A DNA stretch of 64,000 nucleotides, from positions 248,001-312,000 of the forward strand of contig NZ_JAIUZR010000005.1 in NCBI RefSeq assembly GCF_020171465.1. The letters run 5' to 3'. Shown here in pieces: positions 43,376-52,439 of this stretch. Each line of letters starts with the position of its first letter. The stretch's first letter is position 1. The notes beneath the pieces were generated by a model that saw only the letters and a program-made list of their open reading frames with translations, ran no database searches and was not told the DNA's origin. The translations under genes and the position numbers were made by a program. Origin of the DNA: Lutimonas saemankumensis (GTDB taxonomy: Bacteria; Bacteroidota; Bacteroidia; Flavobacteriales; Flavobacteriaceae).

Positions 43376-43412
43376 CGGGCAGGAGTAATTGAGAACTGCC
43401 CGTTTTCGTTTT
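43376..43412 (+). terminator. Terminator-like hairpin after nosZ
   Basis: The stem CGGGCAG / CTGCCCG with a 13-base loop is followed by TTTTCGTTTT. It is 36 bases after the nosZ stop and would partly end transcripts, giving high nosZ and lower accessory expression unless read-through or a second promoter exists. Confidence 0.75.
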
Positions 43413-43491
43413 AATCTTCATCAAGAATCCGAATTGGCAGGCTTCATAACTGGAAATATCGCTGAATAAACATTATTTAGAACTAAGAACA

Positions 43492-44085
43492 ATGAAAAAA
43501 TCCAAATTATTAATGATCGTAGGTCCCTTACTTTTGTTAGGCCTGTTTGTGTTTCCTCTCTGGAATATTACTTTGGAAGCGCCTCAGTATCCAATTCCTT
43601 TGGGAATGAATATGCATATCAATAAGTTTACGGATGTTCATGAATTTGATATCAAGAATATCAATTTGATGAATCATTATGTGGGGATGAAATATATACC
43701 GGAAACAATTCCTGAATTTACAATTTTTCCTATCGTGATAGGAACAATGGTAGTATTAGGGGTTTTGATCGGTTTTTTTGGAAACTATAAATGGTATTTG
43801 GCCTGGTTCGTTTTGATGTTTCTTTTGGGAGCTGCCGGGATTTATGATTTCTATTTATGGGAATATGACTACGGGCATAATCTCGACCCAAAGGCAATCA
43901 TGAGTTTTAAGAATCCGGATGGTAGTCCAATGGGATTTCAACCACCTCTTTTGGGGACGAAGAACATTCTCAATTTTGTTGCTCATTCCTATCCAAGAGC
44001 GGGAGCGTATATGATGCTTGTAGGAATGTTCATGACTTTGGGAGCGTTCTTTACAGGGAAAAACGAGGCCGGCGAGAACAAGTGA
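43492..44085 (+). CDS. Four-helix membrane protein of the nos locus (NosB-like candidate)
   Basis: 197 residues with four predicted membrane helices: MIVGPLLLLGLFVFPLWNI near the N-terminus, IVIGTMVVLGVLIGFFG, AWFVLMFLLGAAGIYDFYLWEY, and GAYMMLVGMFMTLGAFFTG at the C-terminus. The conserved-looking segment between helix 1 and 2 is DIKNINLMNHYVGMKYIPE, with potential metal ligands His and Met. In clade II nos clusters a membrane protein (NosB) follows nosZ; this gene has that location and size, but the homology cannot be confirmed here. Confidence 0.7.
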   Translation: MKKSKLLMIVGPLLLLGLFVFPLWNITLEAPQYPIPLGMNMHINKFTDVHEFDIKNINLMNHYVGMKYIPETIPEFTIFPIVIGTMVVLGVLIGFFGNYKWYLAWFVLMFLLGAAGIYDFYLWEYDYGHNLDPKAIMSFKNPDGSPMGFQPPLLGTKNILNFVAHSYPRAGAYMMLVGMFMTLGAFFTGKNEAGENK

Positions 44086-44167
44086 AACAGGCTTTGAAGT
44101 TGTAGGATTGTTCCAAAGCAAAAATTCTTAACTTGGTCAGGAATTGACCTAATTAACTAAAAAAATC

Positions 44168-44608
44168 ATGAAAAAAGTATTCTGTACTGCTTTTGCTGGA
44201 ATTTTATGGTTGTTTTTTTCCTGTGATATTGCACCGGAGCAGATTCACTATGGAACCGATGCATGCTCGTTTTGCAAAATGACCATCGTTGATCAAAAAC
44301 ACGCCTCTCAATATGTAACGAAAAAAGGGAAACAGTTCAAGTTCGATGCCATAGAGTGCATGGTCAATGATATTGCAGAAAATGGACAGGAAGGTATCGG
44401 CATTCTCCTCGTAGCGGATTTCCAAAACCCGGGCAACATGGTTGAAGCCGGCGGAGCAAGCTATCTTATTAGTGAAACCATCAAAAGTCCTATGGGAGCG
44501 AATCTTTCAGGTTTTGCATCCAGGGAGGCAGCCCGGACCACTCAAAATGAAAGCGGTGGAAAGGTTTATAGCTGGGAAGAATTACTCCATAAATTTGACG
44601 CTGAATAA
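44168..44608 (+). CDS. nosL: NosL copper-binding lipoprotein
   Basis: 146 residues with lipobox FFSC (Cys19). The conserved copper site is ACSFCKM (Cys33, Cys36, Met38), followed by AIECM and GANLSGFASREAA typical of NosL. It is the copper chaperone that delivers Cu(I) for nitrous oxide reductase maturation together with NosDFY. The nosD start codon begins at the very next base after its stop. Confidence 0.93.
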   Translation: MKKVFCTAFAGILWLFFSCDIAPEQIHYGTDACSFCKMTIVDQKHASQYVTKKGKQFKFDAIECMVNDIAENGQEGIGILLVADFQNPGNMVEAGGASYLISETIKSPMGANLSGFASREAARTTQNESGGKVYSWEELLHKFDAE

Positions 44609-45844
44609 ATGAGGAAAAGTCTGATCTTAATTACTGGATTTTTTTGTTTTCTTTCTTCCTATGGAAATCAGATTGAGGTTTGCAAATCCTGTGAGGTGAG
44701 CACAATCAAAGAAGCGATTGAGAAGGCTGAAGAAGGAGATGAAATTATTGTTCAGTCCGGTGTTTATAAAGAGCATGGGCTTGAAATTAAGAAATCTCTT
44801 CACATTAGAGGTGTTGACATGCCCGTGGTGGACGGAGAATTCAAGGAAACTATTTTCAGCATTTCGGCTGACAATTTTTCCGTCAAAGGGTTGCGGATCA
44901 TTAACGTTGGCAAAAGTTACACCAAAGATTTTGCTGCCATTTTAGTGTCGAAATCAGAAGATTTTGTAATTGATCACAATGAATTTGACAATGTTTTTTT
45001 CGGAATATTGATTGAAAAATCAAAACGTGGAAAAGTTGAAAATAATTTTGTTCGCTCCGAATCCGTATCACAGGCAAATTCCGGGAATGGAATTCACTTA
45101 TGGCATTGTTCCAAAATGAAGGTAAGCGATAATATGCTTACCGGACTTAGAGACGGAATCTATTTTGAATTTGTTAAGGATAGCGAGGTTTTTGGGAACA
45201 ATAGTTACGGCAACCTCCGTTATGGGCTGCATTTTATGTTTTCAAATGATAATGCCTATTTTGAAAATGTTTTTAGAGATAATGGAGCAGGAGTTGCCAT
45301 TATGTTTTCGAAATTTATAAAGATGCATGATAATCGTTTTGAGCACAATTGGGGTACGGCTTCATATGGCTTGCTCTTAAAGGAAATTTACGACGCCGAG
45401 ATCGAGCGAAACGTTTTCGAACAGAATACCATTGGTATTAGTGTGGATGGTTCCACGCGAATAAATTATACCAACAATACATTTACCAGAAATGGTTGGG
45501 CCGTTACCGTTATTGGAGCCTGTTACGAAAATGTCTTTTCTAAAAACAATTTCTTGAACAATGCGCTTGACCTCAGTTATAACAGCAAGATCAATACAAA
45601 CAGGTTCGAGAATAATTACTGGAGCGAATACGCGGGTTATGATCTTGACGGAAACGGGGTGGGAGATGTCCCCTACAGGCCGGTAAAGCTGTTTTCTTAT
45701 ATCGTGCACAATACCCCGGAGACCATTATTCTTTTGAGAAGCATGTTTGTGGATATGATCAATTTTTCTGAAAAAGTTTCTCCGGTTTTTACGCCTGATA
45801 ACCTTATTGACAACAACCCTTTAATGAACCGGATCAATGATTGA
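44609..45844 (+). CDS. nosD: NosD periplasmic assembly protein
   Basis: 411 residues with an N-terminal signal peptide and a right-handed parallel beta helix made of repeated short turns (DFVIDHNEFDNVFFGILIEKSKRGKVENNF, SKMKVSDNMLTGLRDGIYFEFVKDSEVFGNNSYGNLRYGLHFMFSNDNAYFENVFRDNG). NosD is the periplasmic partner of the ABC transporter NosFY, needed for the CuZ site, and probably involved in the supply of sulfur or copper. The nosF gene overlaps it by eight bases. Confidence 0.93.
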   Translation: MRKSLILITGFFCFLSSYGNQIEVCKSCEVSTIKEAIEKAEEGDEIIVQSGVYKEHGLEIKKSLHIRGVDMPVVDGEFKETIFSISADNFSVKGLRIINVGKSYTKDFAAILVSKSEDFVIDHNEFDNVFFGILIEKSKRGKVENNFVRSESVSQANSGNGIHLWHCSKMKVSDNMLTGLRDGIYFEFVKDSEVFGNNSYGNLRYGLHFMFSNDNAYFENVFRDNGAGVAIMFSKFIKMHDNRFEHNWGTASYGLLLKEIYDAEIERNVFEQNTIGISVDGSTRINYTNNTFTRNGWAVTVIGACYENVFSKNNFLNNALDLSYNSKINTNRFENNYWSEYAGYDLDGNGVGDVPYRPVKLFSYIVHNTPETIILLRSMFVDMINFSEKVSPVFTPDNLIDNNPLMNRIND

Positions 45845-46541
45845 AATCTCTAATTTGAATAAAAAATTTGGAAAACTGACCGTTCTCGATGGCCTGGACC
45901 TTCATATAGACAAGGGTGGTATCTTTGCTGTACTTGGCCCCAATGGTTCGGGTAAAACAACTTTGATCAAAAGCGTATTAGGAATGGTAATTCCTGACAA
46001 GGGTGAAATTAAAATTGATGATCAGTCTGTTTTGGGTGGCTGGAAATACAGAAATGATATTAATTACCTTCCTCAGATAGCAAATTTCCCGTCAAATCTA
46101 AATGTTAGGGAATTGATCAATATGGTCAAGAACTTAAGGCCGAAAGAGGCCAGTGATAAAGATCTGATAAAACGTTTTGGCCTTGAAGCGTTTCTGGATA
46201 AAAAGCTCGGTAATCTCTCGGGGGGAACAAAACAAAAAGTAAACATTTTACTAACCTTTATGTTTGAAAGTGATCTGATCATTCTCGATGAACCAACCAC
46301 CGGACTGGATCCAATTTCGCTTATTCATTTGAAGGAAATAATTCGTGAAGAAAAATCAAAAGGAAGGACGATTTTGATTACAACCCATATCATGAGTTTT
46401 GTTGAAGAAATTGCTGATGAGATTGTATTTCTGTTGGATGGTGAAATCTATTTTAAAGGAAGTTCCAGTGAATTAAAACAAAAAACCAACCAGAAAGACC
46501 TTGAACACGCAATTGCCAAACTGATTTCCAAGGACCTATGA
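45837..46541 (+). CDS. nosF: NosF ABC transporter ATPase
   Basis: 234-residue ABC ATPase. Walker A GPNGSGKTTL, signature LSGGTKQK, Walker B LIILDEPTTGLDP and the switch His in TTHIM are present. It energises NosY and NosD for nitrous oxide reductase maturation. It overlaps nosD by eight and nosY by four bases, so the three genes are tightly coupled. Confidence 0.93.
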   Translation: MIEISNLNKKFGKLTVLDGLDLHIDKGGIFAVLGPNGSGKTTLIKSVLGMVIPDKGEIKIDDQSVLGGWKYRNDINYLPQIANFPSNLNVRELINMVKNLRPKEASDKDLIKRFGLEAFLDKKLGNLSGGTKQKVNILLTFMFESDLIILDEPTTGLDPISLIHLKEIIREEKSKGRTILITTHIMSFVEEIADEIVFLLDGEIYFKGSSSELKQKTNQKDLEHAIAKLISKDL

Positions 46542-47320
46542 TAAAGATATTAAAATACAGTTTCTATGACCTGATGCGCAGCCGATGGAGTTACGTATAT
46601 TTTGCCTTTTACCTGGCTCTTGGGTTTGTTTTATTATTTTTAAACAATGATGTTGATAAAGCGGTAATTACCCTTATGAACATCATCATTGTTTTAACGC
46701 CTTTGATCGGGACCATTTTTGGGGTTATGTACTACTATAATTCCAAAGAGTTTACTGAATTGTTGCTGGCACAACCTATAAAAAGAAGTACTATTTTCAC
46801 TGGTCAATATTTGGGTATTTCAATTTCTTTGACCCTGAGTTTGATTCTTGGGCTGGGTATTCCTTTTTTATTGTACGGACTTTTCAGGTCAACGGCTATA
46901 TTCGAGTTTGGTTTGCTTTTGGTGGTTGGATCTTTGCTTAATTTTATTTTCGTTGCACTGGCATTTAATATTGCCTTATCCAATGAGAACAGGATCAAAG
47001 GATTTGGTTATGCCATTTTGATGTGGCTTTTCCTCGCTGTTATTTACGACGGGATCTTTCTTATTTCACTCGTAATTTTCAATGAGTACCCACTTGATAA
47101 TTTTGCATTGTTCACAACCATGTTCAACCCAATTGACCTGTCGAGAATATTGATCTTGCTAAAGCTCGATATATCAGCTTTACTGGGTTATACGGGAGCT
47201 GTTTTTAAGAAATTTTTTGGGACAAATCTGGGACTCTTTTTGTCTTTGGGCATCATGATGCTCTGGGTATTATTTCCGGTATGGAGAATTCGTGCCAAAT
47301 TAAAGAAGAAAGATTTTTAA
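46538..47320 (+). CDS. nosY: NosY ABC transporter permease
   Basis: 260 residues with about six membrane helices (SYVYFAFYLALGFVLLFL, ITLMNIIIVLTPLIGTIFGVMYYYN, LGISISLTLSLILGLGIPFLLYG, LLLVVGSLLNFIFVALAFNIALSN, ILMWLFLAVIYDGIFLISLVIF, GLFLSLGIMMLWVLFPVW). Typical ABC-2 type NosY permease. Last gene of the nos operon; the converging cytochrome-rhodanese gene ends four bases away. Confidence 0.92.
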   Translation: MIKILKYSFYDLMRSRWSYVYFAFYLALGFVLLFLNNDVDKAVITLMNIIIVLTPLIGTIFGVMYYYNSKEFTELLLAQPIKRSTIFTGQYLGISISLTLSLILGLGIPFLLYGLFRSTAIFEFGLLLVVGSLLNFIFVALAFNIALSNENRIKGFGYAILMWLFLAVIYDGIFLISLVIFNEYPLDNFALFTTMFNPIDLSRILILLKLDISALLGYTGAVFKKFFGTNLGLFLSLGIMMLWVLFPVWRIRAKLKKKDF

Positions 47321-47324
47321 AGGC

Positions 47325-48410
47325 TTATTCCGGTTTTCCGCCAATAATGGGATGGCCTGCGTTGATCCAGTTGAAAAATCCTTCGTCGATTACTGCCGTA
47401 TTTTTAAAACCTTTTTTTCGGAGCATGTTGATTATTTTATCGGAAGCAGCATGAGGACATGCGCAATAGGCTATGATCCATGTTTCATCATTTGGAAGTC
47501 CTTCGTCCACCTTGTCTTCGGTTATATAATAAGGAATGGGGATGGCTCCGGGAATATGTGCATTGTGCCATTCTGAGGTCGTTCGGGTATCCAGCAGGAC
47601 CATTCTTTTACCTTCTTTTATGGCCTGTGCCACTTGAGCCATAGGAACGTATCTGTTCTTTATTAGTTTGAAATCAGGGTGTTTTCCATTCGGGTTGGTT
47701 ACATATTCTCCTGGTTTGGGATATGGAGATAGTTCTTTTGGTTCCGGGCTCCATCCCGAAGTCAGGCTTCGTATATATGCCGTCAAATCATTTATTTGCC
47801 TGTCTGAAAGAGTTTCTTTAAAAGGACTCATCTCGGTATCATCCCTTCCATTTACGATGGCGTACTTAATATATTCATCAGTGGCAAAAGCTAAAAAAGC
47901 CGGGTTTGCCAAAGCCGGAGCAGTAATTCCTTCTGCTTTTTCACCATGACATTCAGTGCAATTTTGCTGGTAAACAGAAGATCCCGTAACCGGGTCACCA
48001 TCAATGGGTTTCAAAGGCAATGAAATTGTCTGGGCACCTGATTCGTGTTTGAGCCAAATGGCAAGAGTGAAGATATCCTTCATGGTCAAAGGGCCACCAG
48101 AATCACTTAAATAAGCCGCCATAGCAGTATTCGGGCGTCCAAACCCAATGGAGCTGGCCAAAAAATTTAAGGGCATTGTTGACATCAGTGAGTTAGACCT
48201 TAAAGAAGGAGCAAAGTCAGCTGCGTTCCCTTCCCGTTCCTTTCCATGACATAGTGCACAATACTGCTGATAATTCTGGTATGCCTTTTCCGCATCAATT
48301 TTTGTCAGCGGCGCGTTTCTGATCTGGGCATCTGCCGAAACAATACAGAAACTAAAGAGAATCAAGAAGTAACATCTTGTGAAAACGGAGTGATTTAAGG
48401 ACCTTGTCAT
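47325..48410 (-). CDS. Diheme cytochrome c fused to a rhodanese domain
   Basis: 361 residues from ATG 48410 (an upstream alternative would start at TTG). A signal peptide is followed by two cytochrome c domains, each with a heme motif: CALCH (Cys51, Cys54, His55) and CTECH (Cys151, Cys154, His155). The C-terminal third, from about residue 245, is a rhodanese fold (KRMVLLDTRTTSEWHNAHIPGAIPIPYYI, WIIAYCACPHAASDKIINMLRKKGFKNTAVIDEGFFNWINAGHPI). The active-site loop has Cys316 and Cys318 (YCACPHAAS) instead of the simple CRxGxR loop. It is convergent with nosY, 4 bases apart. A role in periplasmic sulfur transfer or electron delivery to nitrous oxide reductase is an inference from location. Confidence 0.85.
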   Translation of the reverse strand: MTRSLNHSVFTRCYFLILFSFCIVSADAQIRNAPLTKIDAEKAYQNYQQYCALCHGKEREGNAADFAPSLRSNSLMSTMPLNFLASSIGFGRPNTAMAAYLSDSGGPLTMKDIFTLAIWLKHESGAQTISLPLKPIDGDPVTGSSVYQQNCTECHGEKAEGITAPALANPAFLAFATDEYIKYAIVNGRDDTEMSPFKETLSDRQINDLTAYIRSLTSGWSPEPKELSPYPKPGEYVTNPNGKHPDFKLIKNRYVPMAQVAQAIKEGKRMVLLDTRTTSEWHNAHIPGAIPIPYYITEDKVDEGLPNDETWIIAYCACPHAASDKIINMLRKKGFKNTAVIDEGFFNWINAGHPIIGGKPE

Positions 48411-48491
48411 AGAGGCAAAATATGAAAAAGAATACAATATTACTAATGGCTTTTTAATATCTTTGAAATCGTTAAAAAATTAAAGTTAAGA

Positions 48492-49196
48492 ATGGAAAAT
48501 CAAATATCAAAGCCAAAGGATCAACTGGGAATTAAAAGTTATCAGGCTGTATTTATAACAAGGGTTTATAACTGGATGGCACTCGCACTATTTATAACAG
48601 GGTTAATAGCTTATTACACCGCCAGCAGCCCTCAGCTGTTTAACGCTATTGTAGGTTCTCGTCTCTTATTTTTTGGATTGATCATTGGTGAATTGGCCCT
48701 TGTGGTTTATCTGAGCCTAGCAATCAATTCGATGAGCCAGAACATGGCCATCGGCGCATTCCTCGTTTATTCGGTTCTCAATGGATTGACCATGTCCGTG
48801 ATCTTTATGGCCTATACCTCCAGCTCTATTGCAACCACCTTTTACATTACCGCAGGGACATTTGCAGCCATGAGTGTCTATGGCTATACTACCAAAAGGG
48901 ATCTAACAAGCATAGGCAATATGGCCTTTATGGCCTTGATCGGTATCATTATCGCCTCGATTGTTAACTTGTTTTTACAGAATGAAATGATGTACTGGAT
49001 CATCAGTTATCTGGGAGTAGCCATTTTTGTGGGATTAGTGGCCTATGATACCCAAAAATTAAAGCAAATTGGAAGCAGAGGTTTTGTAAATGAGGAAGGC
49101 ATGGAGAAATCAGCCATTATGGGAGCGCTTTCCCTGTACCTTGACTTTATTAATCTGTTCCTGTTTTTACTCAGAATTTTTGGTGACAGAAGATAA
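48492..49196 (+). CDS. Bax inhibitor-1/YccA-family membrane protein
   Basis: 234 residues with seven membrane helices and the BI-1 end signatures: MALALFITGLIAYYTASSP, YSVLNGLTMSVIFMAYTSSSIATTFYITAGTFAAMSVYGYTTKRDLTSIGNMAFMALIGIIIAS, VAIFVGLVAYDTQKLK and ALSLYLDFINLFLFLLRIFG. Family members are calcium-leak channels or pH-dependent regulators of membrane proteases. It is upstream of meaB on the same strand, 47 bases apart. Confidence 0.94.
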   Translation: MENQISKPKDQLGIKSYQAVFITRVYNWMALALFITGLIAYYTASSPQLFNAIVGSRLLFFGLIIGELALVVYLSLAINSMSQNMAIGAFLVYSVLNGLTMSVIFMAYTSSSIATTFYITAGTFAAMSVYGYTTKRDLTSIGNMAFMALIGIIIASIVNLFLQNEMMYWIISYLGVAIFVGLVAYDTQKLKQIGSRGFVNEEGMEKSAIMGALSLYLDFINLFLFLLRIFGDRR

Positions 49197-49243
49197 AGAT
49201 ATAAGCATCATTTTACCATTTAGCTGCTTGATATTAAAGAATT

Positions 49244-50248
49244 ATGGGAAACTACAGACCTAGGAAAAGACTTGATGCAAAAGAATACGTCAGAGGAGTA
49301 TTAGAAGGAGACCGGGTACTTTTATCAAGGGCGATTACCATTGTTGAAAGTAATCTGGCCAGCGATAAGGTCTTAGCTAAGGACATCATTCAATCCATTT
49401 TGCCGAGTTCAGGAAATTCCATCCGAATTGGAATAACAGGAGTCCCCGGAGTAGGTAAGAGTACTTTTATTGAGTCCTTTGGTAAGTATTTGATAACCCT
49501 GGGCCATAAAGTTGCCATTCTTTCAATAGATCCAAGCAGTCAACGCTCCAAAGGAAGTATACTTGGAGACAAAACCAGGATGGAGGAACTGGCAAACATG
49601 GAAGAAGCCTATATCAGGCCTTCTGCCTCAGGTGACACCTTGGGAGGAGTGGCAAATAAAACCGGAGAGACCATGCTTTTGTGTGAGGCTGCAGGTTATG
49701 ACGTTATACTTATAGAAACTGTTGGCGTAGGGCAGTCGGAAACTGCCGTTCATGGGATGACCGATTTCTTTTTATTGCTTATGCTTTCGGGTGCAGGAGA
49801 TGAATTACAAGGTATTAAAAAAGGTATTATGGAGATGGCAGACATGCTCGTTATCAACAAGGCGGACGGTGATAATGTGAAGAAAAGCCAGATGGCCAGA
49901 CGGCAATATGAGAATGCCCTTCACATATTTCCACAATCCGAATCGGGCTGGACGCCGGTGGTTTCAACGGCATCAGCCTTAAAGAACATTGGGATAGCTG
50001 AAGTTTGGGATAAAGTACTTGAATTTAAAAAGCTGGTTACAGAAAACGGATACTTTAAATCCAATCGAAAGGAACAGCAGATCCAGTGGATGTACAACAA
50101 TATCCATGAAGAATTGAAAAATCTGTTTTACAATTCGGATCAGGTTAAAAAATCCTTGACGAAACTGGAAAAAGATATAATCTCATCAAAGGTCTCACCT
50201 GTTAAAGCTGCAGAAATAGTAATAGGGGAGTTTAAAAAGACGCTGTAA
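49244..50248 (+). CDS. meaB: Methylmalonyl-CoA mutase-associated GTPase MeaB
   Basis: 334-residue G3E-family GTPase that loads and protects adenosylcobalamin on methylmalonyl-CoA mutase. The P-loop GVPGVGKSTF is near residue 67, followed by SIDPSS, ETVGVGQSE (switch) and NKAD (guanine specificity). It is convergent with the mutase operon, separated by a bidirectional palindromic terminator. Confidence 0.95.
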   Translation: MGNYRPRKRLDAKEYVRGVLEGDRVLLSRAITIVESNLASDKVLAKDIIQSILPSSGNSIRIGITGVPGVGKSTFIESFGKYLITLGHKVAILSIDPSSQRSKGSILGDKTRMEELANMEEAYIRPSASGDTLGGVANKTGETMLLCEAAGYDVILIETVGVGQSETAVHGMTDFFLLLMLSGAGDELQGIKKGIMEMADMLVINKADGDNVKKSQMARRQYENALHIFPQSESGWTPVVSTASALKNIGIAEVWDKVLEFKKLVTENGYFKSNRKEQQIQWMYNNIHEELKNLFYNSDQVKKSLTKLEKDIISSKVSPVKAAEIVIGEFKKTL

Positions 50249-50254
50249 GTACAA

Positions 50255-50286
50255 TAAAAAAGGGTCATGATCATGACCCTTTTTTA
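50255..50286. terminator. Bidirectional terminator between meaB and mutB
   Basis: A perfect inverted repeat of two 15-base arms (six A, GGGTCATGA; its complement, six T) without spacer. The A and T flanks give a T-run on either strand, so it ends both meaB and the mutB transcripts. Confidence 0.9.
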
Positions 50287-50306
50287 TCTTCCGTTTTTAC
50301 AAAAGA

Positions 50307-52439
50307 CTATTCATTTGAAAGATACATTTCCATGATCTTGATCGCAGATTCGGCAATAACGGTCCCGGGTCCGAAAACAGCAACCACTTTTCTTTCGAAC
50401 AAATAATCATAATCCTGCGCAGGTATTACCCCACCCGCAAAAACCATGATATCTGATCGGCCTAGTTTATCCAGTTCCTCAATTAATTGAGGAATCAAGG
50501 TCTTATGACCCGCGGCTAAACTTGAAGCGCCTACAAAATGAACATCATTTTCAATGGCCTGGCGTGCTACTTCTTCAGGAGTCTGGAACAAGGGACCCAT
50601 ATCCACATCAAAGCCAAGATCGGCAAAACTGGAGGCAACAACTTTTGCACCTCTGTCATGTCCGTCCTGACCCATTTTTGCGATCATTACCCTTGGCCGT
50701 CGGCCTTCCAGTTCAGCAAATTCATCGGCTAATTGTTGAGCTTTCGCGAAGGTACTGTCATCACTTACCTCTTTTCTGTAGACCCCGCTGATCAATTTGG
50801 TATCAGCTTTATGTCTGCCAAAATGAGTCTCCATAGCATCTGAAATCTCACCCAAGGTGGCAAAATTCTCAGCAGCATCAACGGCAAGTTCCAAAAGGTT
50901 GCCCTGACCTGATTCAGCACATTTTTCAATGGCTTTGAGTTTTTTACTTACAACTGCCTGATCTCTTTGAGCTCTTAACTTCTTTAATCTTTCAATTTGC
51001 GATTCTCTTACTGCCGTATTATCAACTTCCAGAATTTCAATATCTGAGGCTTCCTTAGTCTGGTATTTATTGACACCAACAAGAATATCCTGACCTGAAT
51101 CCAGTCTTGCCTGTTTTCTGGCTGAAGCTTCCTCTATCCTCATTTTTGGGACACCGGTTTCGATAGCTTTGGCCATTCCGCCAAGTTCTTCAATCTCTTC
51201 AATGAGTTTCCAGGCTTTTTTGGCAATTTCCTGCGTCAGGTATTCCACATAAAAGGAACCTGCCCATGGGTCAACTGATTTGGTGATCTGAGTTTCTTCC
51301 TGAATAAAGATCTGTGTGTTTCGTGCGATACGTGCCGAAAAATCAGTGGGAAGGGCTATGGCCTCATCCAGCGCATTAGTATGGAGGGATTGTGTTCCTC
51401 CTAGACCTGCTGCCATTGCCTCAATACATGTTCTTGCCACGTTATTGAAGGGATCCTGCTCACTCAAACTCCAGCCTGAAGTCTGGCTATGCGTGCGCAA
51501 TGCCATTGATTTAGGATTCTTAGGATTAAATTGCTTAATGATCTTCGCCCATAGCATTCTGGCCGCCCTCATTTTAGCAATTTCCATAAAATGATTCATA
51601 CCAACCGCCCAGAAAAATGACAACCTTGGTGCAAATTCATCGATTTTTAAACCCGATTTCAATCCTGTTCTTATATACTCCAGGCCATCAGCCAAAGTGT
51701 AGGCTAGTTCAATGTCTGCGGTGGCTCCCGCTTCTTGCATATGGTAGCCACTGATGGAAATTGAATTGAATTTAGGCATGTTTTTGGTGGTATACTCAAA
51801 AATATCACCAATGATCTTCATTGATGGAAGAGGGGGATAGATATATGTATTTCGCACCATAAACTCCTTCAGTATATCGTTTTGAATTGTACCGCTCAGT
51901 TTGTCAAGGCTTACTCCTTGTTTTTTAGCGGCTGCAATATAAAACGCCATGATTGGGATAACTGCCCCATTCATGGTCATGGAAACCGACATTTTATCCA
52001 AAGGAATCTGGTCGAACAAAATTTCCATATCAAGGACAGAATCAATAGCTACACCTGCTTTTCCAACATCTCCCGTCACTCGTGGATGATCGGAATCGTA
52101 GCCCCTGTGAGTAGCCAGGTCAAAAGCAACGGAAAGCCCTTTTTGACCCGCAGCAAGATTTCTCCTGTAGAACGCGTTTGATTCTTCAGCAGTTGAAAAC
52201 CCTGCATATTGCCTTACGGTCCAGGGTCTTGAAACATACATCGTACTGTAGGGGCCTCTTGTAAAAGGAGGAAGCCCGGCAGTAAAATTCAAATGCTCGG
52301 CGTTGATTATGTCTTTTTTACTAAAATTTTTCTTCACAGGAATTCCTTCCGGAGTCATCCATGGAGTTTCCTTTTCAGAAACATTTTCTTTTACTTCAAT
52401 ATCTGTATTGATTGTCAAATCAGAAAAATCTGGTCTCAT
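50307..52439 (-). CDS. mutB: Methylmalonyl-CoA mutase large subunit
   Basis: 710 residues. The enzyme interconverts succinyl-CoA and (R)-methylmalonyl-CoA with adenosylcobalamin. The substrate TIM-barrel has [38 protein letters not shown] and the active-site His in [12 protein letters not shown]. The C-terminal cobalamin domain has the His-on motif D592-x-H594-x-x-G597 in [11 protein letters not shown]. It overlaps mutA by four bases, making the pair translationally coupled. Confidence 0.97.
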   Translation of the reverse strand: MRPDFSDLTINTDIEVKENVSEKETPWMTPEGIPVKKNFSKKDIINAEHLNFTAGLPPFTRGPYSTMYVSRPWTVRQYAGFSTAEESNAFYRRNLAAGQKGLSVAFDLATHRGYDSDHPRVTGDVGKAGVAIDSVLDMEILFDQIPLDKMSVSMTMNGAVIPIMAFYIAAAKKQGVSLDKLSGTIQNDILKEFMVRNTYIYPPLPSMKIIGDIFEYTTKNMPKFNSISISGYHMQEAGATADIELAYTLADGLEYIRTGLKSGLKIDEFAPRLSFFWAVGMNHFMEIAKMRAARMLWAKIIKQFNPKNPKSMALRTHSQTSGWSLSEQDPFNNVARTCIEAMAAGLGGTQSLHTNALDEAIALPTDFSARIARNTQIFIQEETQITKSVDPWAGSFYVEYLTQEIAKKAWKLIEEIEELGGMAKAIETGVPKMRIEEASARKQARLDSGQDILVGVNKYQTKEASDIEILEVDNTAVRESQIERLKKLRAQRDQAVVSKKLKAIEKCAESGQGNLLELAVDAAENFATLGEISDAMETHFGRHKADTKLISGVYRKEVSDDSTFAKAQQLADEFAELEGRRPRVMIAKMGQDGHDRGAKVVASSFADLGFDVDMGPLFQTPEEVARQAIENDVHFVGASSLAAGHKTLIPQLIEELDKLGRSDIMVFAGGVIPAQDYDYLFERKVVAVFGPGTVIAESAIKIMEMYLSNE

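Noticed and set aside
50522-50791. Plus-strand open frame inside mutB
   Set aside because: It is a shadow of a strongly conserved gene, with Pro/Arg/Leu-rich composition typical of antisense frames.
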